This document shows, in pieces, positions 1 to 8,329 of a stretch of DNA of 20,245 nt (positions are counted from its first letter, which is position 1; every line of letters starts with the position of its first letter). The notes under the pieces are model-generated. The model did no database searches. It saw only the letters and a list, made by a program, of their open reading frames with translations, and was not told the DNA's origin. A program made the translations under genes and the position numbers. Origin of the DNA: Aureobasidium sp. EXF-3400 (lineage: Eukaryota; Ascomycota; Dothideomycetes; Dothideales; Saccotheciaceae); contig SWBL01000564.1 in the NCBI GenBank assembly GCA_024195585.1, positions 1-20,245 of the forward strand, written 5' to 3'.

Positions 1-27
1 GACGCGGCGTAAAGCGCAATGAAGCGT

Positions 28-655
28 TTACTGCTCGGTCTGGAAGTAGTTGAGGAGGATGGAGCGCTCCTGCGACTCCTCACCCCAGTCCTTGACGACA
101 ACGCAAGAGCAGTTGACGACCTTGCGGGCGTTACCCTCACGGTCAATCTGGCCTGTTGATGACACTATTAGTATACTTTTCAAAGTCATATGAGTTTGAA
201 TCAAAACTTACAGAGACCGGCCCACTCGCCGAGCTGCTTGCCATCGGGGACCTTGATGAGAGGGATCTTGTGCTCGCCGCAAAGGGCGACAATGAGCTTC
301 TTGTAGGCCTCCTCCTCGCAAGCCTCGTTGAGGACGCACATGTGTGCCTGGCGACGGTCGAGGGCCTTGGAAGCCTCACGGAGACCGCGGGCAAGTCCAT
401 CGTGGATCAAAGAGATCTTGAGGACACCCTTGAGGGCATCGAGGACGGACATGGAACCGGACTGAGCGGACTCATCGGCGCCAACTTCGACCTCCTCGGC
501 GGCGGCGACGGGGCTGGTGGGCTCTTCTACATCCGACTGTGTTTTCGCGCATGTTAGTTTCGTAGTCTTCGCAAATTGTCCACGGAAGGCGAGTGCGATG
601 CGCGAAGGCAACTGCAGACTGTCTTCCGCTTCCTTCAATCGGCGGTGCGTACCAT
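28..655 (-). CDS. RPS12: 40S ribosomal protein S12 (eS12)
   Basis: Structural protein of the small ribosomal subunit, 150 aa, the usual fungal length. Exons on the minus strand are 655-653 (ATG only), 536-212 and 152-28; introns are 537-652 (116 nt) and 153-211 (59 nt), both GT..AG. The joined protein starts [10 protein letters not shown], has an acidic, Ala-rich N-terminal extension of about 28 residues, then the conserved L7Ae-like core with [33 protein letters not shown] and [19 protein letters not shown], and ends in [11 protein letters not shown]. The start was chosen because the frame upstream of SDVEE has no sensible N-terminus, an acceptor CAG sits directly before it, and a CAAAATGG start context followed at once by a GTACGC donor lies 116 nt upstream. 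Family identity is near certain. The one-codon first exon is inferred from splice signals and needs cDNA. Confidence 0.95.
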
Positions 656-1430
656 TTTGAATAGATATAACGACGCTGTCGGGTGATCCTCGAAGAGTCG
701 ATATGTGTGGGTTGTGGTAAAGTAGTATTCTTCAGAATTTCTCTGTGAGTGCCGCGATTGTCCGGTCTGTGCGCACGTCTCGGCTCGCGAACGACGCCAA
801 GAGTTTGCTTTTCACGTGATATGCATCTCGCCCATCTCTGAGGGCGACGATAAGATGCCTGGTTTTCCAATCCACGTCTTCATTTACAGAGCACATCACT
901 GCTTGCGTGTGAATCAGGTCTACCAGATCCTAGAAACGCAACGCGAATCCATCATCCCTGTATATCATCGATATGTTCACTAAGACGCTCGATGTGTTTG
1001 TAACCAGTGGTAGACTTCAGATATGTCTACTGTGTACGGAGAACTCACCACGATTACCATATCAGATTAGAGTGAAGTAGGCACAGCTATAGTAGAGTTC
1101 ATTTGCATAGATACATATGTGATTGATCTTTTGTATACTCGAAAGATTAAGAAAACCCTGATAGAGAATAGAATGCAGCAACAACTCGAGATATCGACAG
1201 TAAAAGTTGACTACGCTTGAAGAGAAGTGACAACGCCGGTCGCTTGCTAGGACGCTAGGAGACAGAGAAAAGCAATTATAGAAGGAAACCAGTAAAGAAA
1301 AGCAGTAGAGCAGACATTCTCTGAATCCCACAAATGAAACAGAAACAAGGGAATCGAAAGAGCGATGTTGGTGTAGCTCCTCTACACAGTATGTGCGTGG
1401 TTGGGTATATGTATGGTTCGGACTCGGACT
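656..1430. other. Intergenic region, RPS12 promoter plus 3' flank of the CAAX gene
   Basis: This holds the upstream region of RPS12 and the downstream region of the next minus-strand gene. The part from about 1050 to 1400 is AT-rich and fits a 3' UTR. The open frames here are short, hydrophobic or low-complexity and have no recognisable motif. I see no tRNA or repeat. Confidence 0.5.
812..819. promoter_or_regulatory. TCACGTGA palindrome upstream of RPS12
   Basis: A perfect 8-bp palindrome containing the CACGTG E-box core lies about 160 bp upstream of the RPS12 ATG. bHLH factors of the Cbf1/USF type bind this core, and CACGTG is found in some yeast ribosomal protein promoters. That it acts here is inference from position only. 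Confidence 0.3.
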
Positions 1431-3172
1431 TTACATGACAATACAGCATGCGAGTCCCTTCTTCTTTTTGCCATCGTCCTTCTCGTCAAGGTCTGGCACT
1501 CTTTGGACACCAGCATTTACCGAGCTGGTCACTTGAGGCTGCACTGTTGGCGACCTTGGCATTTTAGGAGGAGCGATCGGAGGCGCGATCTTCGGAGTGA
1601 TCGTGTACCCACCGGTCGTGCCCTTAGCACTTCCAGTTTGGCTTCTGGTATCACTCTTGATGCTTGCCAGAGGCCACGGAGGTGGCAAGCTACCACTGCT
1701 TTGCTGCGTGGGCAACATCGCACTCATCTTCTTGGCTGACTCAGGCGAAGGCAGAGCCCCCATCTTAGCCAACTCCTCGTCGCTCAAAGATTCGATGTTG
1801 AGAGGATAAGATTGTTCAGCCTCGTCTGCACTATCCGAACCACCTTGCAATGCGCGCTTCGCGTGAGTTGGAAGCATTTGCTGATCTGGCGGTAGCCTGG
1901 GGTCGGGCTTGTACATGGTCGCAACCCAAGGCGCTTCTCCTTCTGGTCGCATGTGGAATGATGTCGGTCGTGACCTGGTAGAACCAGTTGTAGGCCTCCT
2001 GACTGGACTGTCCTTCGGCGATATGTTTCGGGCCTTTGAAGCAGTACGTGGGATGGTCTTTCTGCCCACCGAGCCTCCTGCTGCAGCCTTGTTCATGGCT
2101 TTGGCTCTCGATACAGCGGTCAAAGATTGGGTTGTACGTTGACTCAACGAGGGAGCACTGGTCGAATCTTGAATATGAGAGCTGCGAGGCCTTGGCTTTG
2201 TGGGTATCGCAGATCGTGTACTTGAAGGTTCGACCATCATGGTTGGATCTCCCAGACTTTGGCTGCGTGACCTTCTGTTCGCGTTTGCACTATCGCCGAG
2301 AGGACTACTCATGCTGCGAGGTAGAGGAGAGTCGCGTTCGACAACACTCTGTGCGACAGGTGCGGGACTGGCTCTTGCAACAGGTATACGAGACACACCC
2401 GGTCTTGGGAGACTTCGACTGTACATGTTGCGGTCCACTCGAGGCTCTTCCAGTAATCTTTCCTCGTACTCGTCGGAATCTTGATCCTGGTTTGCGCCTG
2501 CCCCGCTCTGTTCCTCGAATCCAGGCACCTTAGGGGTATCGGTTTCATTCGAGAAGGCAAGGTGGCTCATTTGGCTACGTGAGGCAGCATTGCGACTTGC
2601 TGATCGACTTGCAGAACGGCTACCAGAACGACTTGAGCGAGGATTGCGAGGCATGCCAAAACCGGCGGCAGCCATCTCCTGGCTCTCAATACGAGCAAGT
2701 TTGTCGCGGTGGATCCATGCTGATCTCTCAGGATCGGGGTCAATAGCCGCCTCGGACTCAGCACGAGGTAATGTAAGAGGCGCCGAGGGTCGATTGTGGG
2801 ATGTTGAGGGTCGGCGTAGGTGTGACACTGGACCTTTTTGAGGACTCGATCCTCGTGAATGAGTGCTTCCTTTCCTCATACTCCTTCCGCTGTCGCGTTT
2901 GATCTGGTCCAATTGGTATGCATCGACATCGAGTGTAGCGGTGTGCTGGGAAGGTCGACGGGAGGAGTTATAGTTCGAGGAATCGCGAGGAGTCTGATTG
3001 GGGTCGAACGAGTACGAGGAGTCGAACAGGGCTTGGTTGGCCAGAGGGAGGTTCTGTATAGAGTCAGTCGACCTGAACTAGCGCGCTCTTCCTCGGAGAG
3101 ACTTGCGCTTACCTCATGGGCCATGGGTACTGATTGCTCCCAACGTGGGGTAGGCTGGTATGCAGTCGCCAT
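1431..3172 (-). CDS. Disordered Ser/Arg-rich protein with C-terminal CAAX box
   Basis: Predicted 560 aa, family name not recognised. Exon 1 is 3172-3113 (MATAYQPTPRW..MAHE), followed by a 59-nt intron 3112-3054 with a GTAAGC donor and a CTATACAG acceptor; exon 2 is 3053-1431 and continues NLPLANQALFDSS in frame. Nearly the whole protein is low-complexity Ser/Arg/Pro, including an SRSGSRSASRSASR tract. Two more ordered patches stand out: ERSAWIHRDKLARIESQEM and APWVATMYKPDPRLPPDQQ. The C-terminus is DDGKKKKGLACCIVM: a polybasic run, a cysteine for possible palmitoylation, then CIVM, a CAAX box whose final Met favours farnesyltransferase. This is the tail design of Ras-type GTPases, but no GTPase domain is present. 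A membrane-tethered scaffold is my inference. The tail is directly visible; function is unknown. Confidence 0.85.
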
Positions 3173-3797
3173 GTCGTGTGGTGGATTGTGATTATCGTCG
3201 TTACTACTACGAAGAGCCGCGCAAACGGTTGATGCACAACAGGTCCAGCCTGTTCATGACCTTTCGAACAGTATCACCAGTGCCTGCTAAGCACCTGTTC
3301 CACCAATGTACGCCTCGTTCGGCACGTCGTCTTCTGTTGAGAAATGCTTCGAGATCGGAAGACAAGTTGGTGAGAGCGACCGAATGGCCAGTCCTTGGGG
3401 TTGGTTTGTTTGGGCAGAAAACGGTTCTAAACAAGGAGATCGGTATGGGAAGGAGCGGACCGTTGCGATCAAGGAGACGAGGGGTCGTGACCAGAATCGG
3501 CTGCAACTGTATGCGCTTTGTCGTCACGTCTCACGAGGTTGGTTACACAGGTCGAAAGAATATTTGCGGATCCCAGAGACAAGACATGTCAAGACACAAA
3601 AGTGTCTCTGCAAAAGAAATTGAACGAGACCTCCATCCTTGTTGCTCATGATCACCGACCGACAGGCCGCCGCCTCCGTGCCCGTGCGCTTGGTGGCCTC
3701 TTGACATCCGAGGGTCTTTTCCATCTTTTTCCCTGCAGCACCAGCCACAACTTGAGGCCAATTCTTGCCTTGGTCCATAAATCGCCCTGCCAACATC
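3173..3797. other. Divergent intergenic region (shared promoter)
   Basis: Separates the minus-strand CAAX gene from the plus-strand methyltransferase-like gene, so it should hold both promoters. Several open frames of about 90-160 codons overlap here on both strands, but none shows a domain, a signal peptide or a convincing splice model, and none looks more protein-like than its opposite-strand partner. A CCAAT pentamer lies at 3758-3762, very close to the downstream ATG. No RNA gene or repeat was seen. Confidence 0.4.
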
Positions 3798-4322
3798 ATG
3801 ACGGCTATAGGTTTTGCTTCTTCTGTTGAGCCTAAGCATCATCCGGATTGTTGTATGGCCATTTCGCAATCCCTGCTCCACAATCTGGCCAACCTCCTAC
3901 CTCGTGGTCCAGCCATCTCTGTGCTTAGCATCGGTAGCGGCACCGGCCTCCTTGAAAGTCTGCTTTCCGAACTCTTGGAGGACTCATACGACGTATGCGG
4001 CGTAGAAGTCTCCCCCAATGTCAACAAGTATCTGTCTGAACGAGATATGTTCTTTGTGGGCGGTACCTGGGACTTCTGTCCACAGGCAGGTAAATCTCAT
4101 GTCTGGATGTTTACATATCCTCGCGAACCCAAGTTGATTATGCAATATCTCAATCTACATGATCATGCCAATCTCTCCAAGATTATCTGGCTTGGGCCCA
4201 AAATGGATTGGCAGGATTACGAAGGTGTGTTTCCATCTTCAAGGTTCAGCCGTCTTACTGTCTTAGAGGACTGTGGAGCGGCTGCTTATGAGACGGTGGT
4301 TGTGGCAGAACCTCAAATATGA
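3798..4322 (+). CDS. Small SAM-methyltransferase-like protein
   Basis: Uninterrupted frame of 174 aa, starting at the first in-frame ATG (MTAIGFASS); the frame is open upstream for a few codons without another ATG. Residues near 45-56 read VLSIGSGTGLLE, the glycine-rich motif I of class I (Rossmann) SAM-dependent methyltransferases, and about 25 residues on CGVEVSP fits motif II with an acidic residue at the end of strand 2. The remainder (WMFTYPREPKLI, IIWLGPKMDWQDY, ETVVVAEPQI) could form the later strands, but no substrate-specific motif such as NPPY is seen. At 174 aa it is short for a complete enzyme, so it may be a minimal or degenerate family member. The fold call is moderately secure from motif I; substrate and activity are unknown. 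Confidence 0.7.
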   Translation: MTAIGFASSVEPKHHPDCCMAISQSLLHNLANLLPRGPAISVLSIGSGTGLLESLLSELLEDSYDVCGVEVSPNVNKYLSERDMFFVGGTWDFCPQAGKSHVWMFTYPREPKLIMQYLNLHDHANLSKIIWLGPKMDWQDYEGVFPSSRFSRLTVLEDCGAAAYETVVVAEPQI

Positions 4323-4761
4323 GGTATGCGAGCGATCTACAGGCAGTTTGACCCTGACAAGCAGGTCTTCCGATGACCATGCTCGATACAAAAGAGCATG
4401 CCATGTTCCAACCTAGGCCAACAACCACGGCTGTCGAAGGACATCTCACGCGCGTCAACGAAATCCCACCTGCTCCTGTCTAAACCATGCTTTGCGTGCG
4501 CTTGTGGCCTTTTGCGCAATTGATCGCATGATAGGGACTCATAGGTACACGCCAGCGTTGCAGAGGTATGCTGAAAACACATGATTCTCCTTGACGCTGG
4601 CAATGACACGTCGGCAATGTGCCATGCTCGTGATTGATTGTATAAAATTGTGCCCGATCGCTGGCTTTGGTCAACAACATCAGGCTCAGTTACCGAAGTT
4701 TCTCGCTATATCAATCGCCGACCTGGATTTGACAAGGACTTGATTGCTACATTCAACTCTC
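4323..4761. other. Intergenic region upstream of the TPR gene
   Basis: Between two plus-strand genes. It holds a candidate TATA box (4641-4648). The antisense frames across it have no recognisable motif, and no RNA gene or repeat was seen. Confidence 0.4.
4641..4648 (+). promoter_or_regulatory. Candidate TATA box of the TPR gene
   Basis: TATAAAAT lies 121 bp upstream of the chosen ATG, in the usual range for a fungal TATA element with a short 5' UTR. It supports transcription beginning close to 4700 and hence the ATG at 4762. No other core element was identified. Confidence 0.4.
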
Positions 4762-6121
4762 ATGGAGAATCAGCTCGTTCAGCGTCTTCCTGTGGGCTTC
4801 GAGCACAACCAACTGCGAGATGTGTGGAAGCATGCCTGTTTCCTCGTCCGAGTCGCTTATGACCTAGACTGGGCTGTCGGTCAATTCGAGGTGCTGGAAA
4901 GACAGGCACCGAACTGTCTGATTAGAGCAATTCTCTTGATCAACATTGGCATAACCTACTCTCTTCAAGCTGAATATCGAGATGCTGAGCAAGCTTTGAA
5001 GAAAGTCCTTCCACTGCATCCTTTCATGGCTCCCCTTGCTCACTATCTTCTTGGTGTCGTGCGGTTTGAACTTTCTGAATACGAGCAGTCACAGATCAGC
5101 TTCAAATTATGTGCTTATATCCTCAAGCAGACCGATTGCAACCGCTCCTACTACTCCCTCGGGCTGGACTTTACTCTGTCGTACCATTTGATCGTGGAGA
5201 ACGAGGAGATTGCCGCATACGAGTGGACGCTCAAACAGAAAGGACGATATGGTTTTCGGTTGCTGCACAGGATGCCTGCATCGCTGGTCTTCGATACTGC
5301 CGTTCTGAACAGCAAGGTCGAAATCTGTTGCGATAGAATGGCCAGACAACATGGTCATCGCTCTGCAGCCACAAGCAGCGTCTCCAGCGTATACTCAGAA
5401 GACGTCTCTTCCACCACCAATATCATCGATAATTCAGCCTCAGTCCCGAATCAAGACTTCACGACACCTGCACTTCCTGTGGTCCCTTGGCAGCCTCTCA
5501 AGAAGTCGATGACACCACGCGCCGCGCAGGCTGAAGCATCGAACATTCGGTCTCTGACACACTTTCTGAAGTACACTGGACCAGAAGATCTGCAACCGAC
5601 TCAAGCAGAGAAGACCACAGATGTCTCAATAACAGTTGCGCCGATGAACAATTTCTCTACGAAAAAAAATGTCAGCATATCTACCAAACGCACTGGATCA
5701 GTGCGACAAGTTCTATCGCAAGCTGCAGACCAGGCAGACAATGCTAGCCAGGTCCTCCGGAAAGTCTCGACATTCACACTCAAGAAGTATGTTTTCACTG
5801 ACAAGATATACACACTTGACTGACCACTATTGCAGGACAGATTCCATCCGCCAAATGACGAAGACTGTGTTCAGTATTCCCATCGAACGACTGGGGGCAA
5901 CGGCAGTGGACCAGAATCGTAGTATGGAGAGAGGAAGAGTGATTGTAGGACCACGTCGTCAACCAGTCATAGATACGATCACGTACCTGCCTAATCTTAC
6001 TGCTCACAGAGCTGTACTTGGTACAGAGGAAAGTGGGAACGTAAAGGAGCAGCAACAGACCAATGGAAGAATCAGCATGGACTCACATCTGATCTTCAGC
6101 CATGGAAGACTAATGATGTGA
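4762..6121 (+). CDS. TPR protein, possibly p67phox/NoxR-like
   Basis: Predicted 436 aa. Exon 1 is 4762-5786, the intron 5787-5835 (49 nt; GTATGT donor, CTGAC branch point, TTGCAG acceptor), exon 2 5836-6121. The frame restored after splicing reads LKKTDSIRQMTKTVFSIPIERLG. Residues about 45-145 form at least two TPR-like helical pairs: AILLINIGITYSLQAEYRDA, then APLAHYLLGVVRFELSEYEQ and SYYSLGLDFTLSYHLI. The order (N-IG-TY.L..EY.DAE.AL, then YLLGV..F....Y, then a LGL.F.L segment) resembles the TPR region of p67phox and its fungal counterpart NoxR, the NADPH oxidase regulator, and FSIPIERLG loosely recalls their segment after the TPRs. No SH3 or PB1 domain is present and the middle is Ser/Thr-rich and disordered. 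The TPR call is good; NoxR kinship is tentative. Confidence 0.75.
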
Positions 6122-6428
6122 TGGGATCTTTGTTTGCGTTTCTTTAGGATCGTCATTGATCTCTCGGGACGTGTTAGCTGTACAATCTACTAACAGTATG
6201 AAAGCATACCTCAAAATCTATTTAATTAATACAAATTCGAGCATCAACTACACTACAAAGTATCCTGCCAATGGTTCGGAATGTTGTTGAGAACACATGC
6301 ATTATGCTACAGGCACGACTAGCCCGTTGTGGCATAGTGTCTCGAGCATAAAGTGCGCGTTGGTTCGCGTCCTCCACCAAAGCCACTTGCATCTTTTGAT
6401 GAAGCGATGCTTTCTGAAGACAAAAACC
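6122..6428. other. Intergenic region, TPR gene to RAI1
   Basis: About 300 bp, AT-rich near 6195-6240 (TTTAATTAATAC), fitting a 3' UTR and the RAI1 promoter. An in-frame ATG at 6297 could extend RAI1 by 44 residues, but that extension has no family-like sequence, so it was not used. Confidence 0.4.
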
Positions 6429-7962
6429 ATGCAGCGATTTTTGGTCGAGCCTGTACAGCAATTTGCTGGAGCAAACACCAGAATCAAAAAGCCGACTGTA
6501 GGCACACAACATCACAACCACACAAACCAAAGGCTAACCGTAGCCAGGAAATTGCCTTCTTCTCTTACGACTCTGAACATAAACTCAAGCCTCTCGACAA
6601 CGAATCGCTGAGATATTACTACCCACCATTCTTCAATATCCCAGGCCATCAAGATAACAGATTTCCTGTCGATCTATCTAAAGGATACAATTCATTCCGA
6701 CAACGAGATGATAGCGGCGATGAGCACCTAGACGGTCTTCTGGACACTCTGGTTGAGGCCGAGAAACGCAATGGCAAGAAGACCGAAGTTGATCTTGTGA
6801 CGTGGAGGGGTATGATGACCAGGGTCTGTCTCAATTGAATGCTTGTGTATCAAGCGAGACACTAATTATATGCGCAGATCTTGACAGTGCCGTACGAGAT
6901 GGAAGATGGGTTCGAGATGAACGCAACATGCTTCCAGGTATGCATATCATCCACATGTTTCATATTTATCAGCCTGGCTAACATATGTAAAGGGCACAAT
7001 GTATGAAATGTCCATTGAATCTTATCAACGGTAAAGCAAGACTGACAATTTCATCTGCAACAGATACATCGAAGAGAATCATGCATACAAGGCTGCATCA
7101 AAAGAAGCACAGAAGGCTCGCTTTTCACGGAATAGAGGCCCACCGCAGGATATGGCCATGTTTTGGGGTAATCGACTCAGCCTATCCCTGTTTATCGTCA
7201 AACCTAGTGCTGATCACAATAGGCTACAAGTTCGAGACGTTATCGCTCCTGAACAAGCCCTGGGGAGAAACAACAAGAGAAGAGATTGAGGGACGAGAGG
7301 ATGAAGTTGTCGACAACTATGCCCAATACTGTAGTATCTGCAGAACAGAGATCGGCGGGGCCTCAATGGTCATTGGAGGAGAGGTAGACGGAGGTAGGAA
7401 CGATGATTGCTTTGTTGCGAGCAATACTGACATGACATAGTACTCGGCTACAAGCCCGACGATCCACAAGCACCCGCCAGATGGGTAGAGCTCAAGACAT
7501 CTAAACAGCCAGAACACGAGCGTGATCGCTGGGTCCTCGACAAGAAGCTCCTCAAATTCTGGGCCCAATCCTTCTTGCTGAAGTTTGTCACCCACCAAGT
7601 TCATTGATGCGCCATGTGGCTGACCAGACTACAGCGTACCAAAAATCGTCATCGGCTTTCGCTCGCGAGATGGCAAGTTGCTGAACATCGAAGAGATGAG
7701 CACACAGCAGATCCCATCCAAGATCCAACAACAAGGCACGTACAAGTGGAACGGCAACATTTGCATCAACTTTACAGGCCAATTCCTCGACTTCCTGAAG
7801 CACACAATTGTCGGCGAAGGTGTCTGGAGGATCCGACGAGAAGCGAAGAGTACGGCAATTGAGGTCTTCAAAGTCGAGGAACAGGGCACAGGAAATATCC
7901 TTACCCAAAACTTCATTGATCATCGCAACAGGCTTCTTGCAGGAGAATTGCCCCCGCAATGA
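6429..7962 (+). CDS. RAI1: RAI1/DXO family decapping nuclease
   Basis: Predicted 385 aa in eight exons: 6429-6497, 6548-6823, 6878-6937, 6993-7000, 7064-7167, 7223-7393, 7441-7582, 7635-7962. Family members remove incomplete, NAD or unmethylated caps and 5' triphosphates from RNA; nuclear Rai1 also stabilises the 5'-3' exonuclease Rat1. Landmarks in order: FAGANTRIKKPT, EIAFFSYD, LRYYYPP, DEHLDGLLDTL, VDLVTWRGMMTR, DGFEMNATCFQ-GTIYIEEN, MFWGYKFETLS, REDEVVDNYAQYCSICRT, GGEVDG (E226, D228), VELKTSK (E246, K248), LLKFWAQSFLL, VPKIVIGFR, CINFTGQFLDFL, GVWRIRRE and IEVFKVEEQGTG. The metal-binding EhD and EhK motifs are intact, so the enzyme should be active. Intron lengths are 47-63 nt. Exon 4 is an 8-nt microexon needed to restore FQGTIYIEE. 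Whether it is the nuclear Rai1 or cytoplasmic Dxo1 paralogue cannot be settled from one copy. Confidence 0.93.
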
Positions 7963-8329
7963 AGGTTGATGAAGCGGCACGAGGTTGGAGATGAACTACC
8001 GCATTGATAATAGAACTCTCTGGACCCGATCAAGTCTGACCCTCTTGTCTATACGAAATATCAATGGTGAAATGTGAAGGGTTCACGGCACATGGTATAC
8101 TGTAGAAGTCAATGGTAGAGTGTGGGGTACGAGAGGATTCGAGAAGGTTCCCCGGACGTGAGCCTGATGTCACACGATCGACCGAGGGAGCAACTCAAAG
8201 CAGCAACCAACCCAACAATCAAGAATGGAAGTTTGTCTTCTTTCATCCTACGCAAACAGCACTTTCAGTCGCTCACGCCTTTTGCTAAACTAATCCTCTA
8301 TACGACCACTTACACTCTAATCGCACACA
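7963..8329. other. Intergenic region, DnaJ promoter
   Basis: Contains the RAI1 3' flank and the promoter of the DnaJ gene, with a heat shock element at 8137-8151. The open frame from 8122 across the DnaJ start is an out-of-frame shadow. Nothing else was recognised. Confidence 0.45.
8137..8151. promoter_or_regulatory. Perfect three-unit heat shock element
   Basis: ATTCG-AGAAG-GTTCC matches three contiguous inverted nGAAn pentamers (nTTCn nGAAn nTTCn) with no mismatch, the canonical binding site of trimeric Hsf1. It lies 179 bp upstream of the DnaJ ATG, the expected place for a heat-inducible Sis1 gene. Binding itself is inferred. Confidence 0.8.

Noticed and set aside
537..652. Possible intronic snoRNA in RPS12 intron 1
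   Set aside because: No C box, D box or H/ACA motif pair could be found, and the intron is short.
701..712. ACCCACACATAT on the minus strand, close to the yeast Rap1 consensus, upstream of RPS12
   Set aside because: It has one mismatch, lies only about 50 bp from the ATG, and I know of no solid role for Rap1 at ribosomal protein genes in filamentous ascomycetes.
1062..1331. Hydrophobic minus-strand frame of 89 codons
   Set aside because: It lies in the AT-rich 3' flank of the CAAX gene, and its apparent hydrophobicity follows from base composition.
3160..3797. Several overlapping open frames on both strands in the divergent intergenic region
   Set aside because: None has a domain, a signal peptide or a plausible splice partner, and frames on opposite strands are equally long, as expected of chance.
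6297..6428. Upstream in-frame ATG that would lengthen RAI1 by 44 residues
   Set aside because: The extension has no RAI1-like sequence, whereas the ATG at 6429 gives the usual start just before the FAG.N..IK.P motif.
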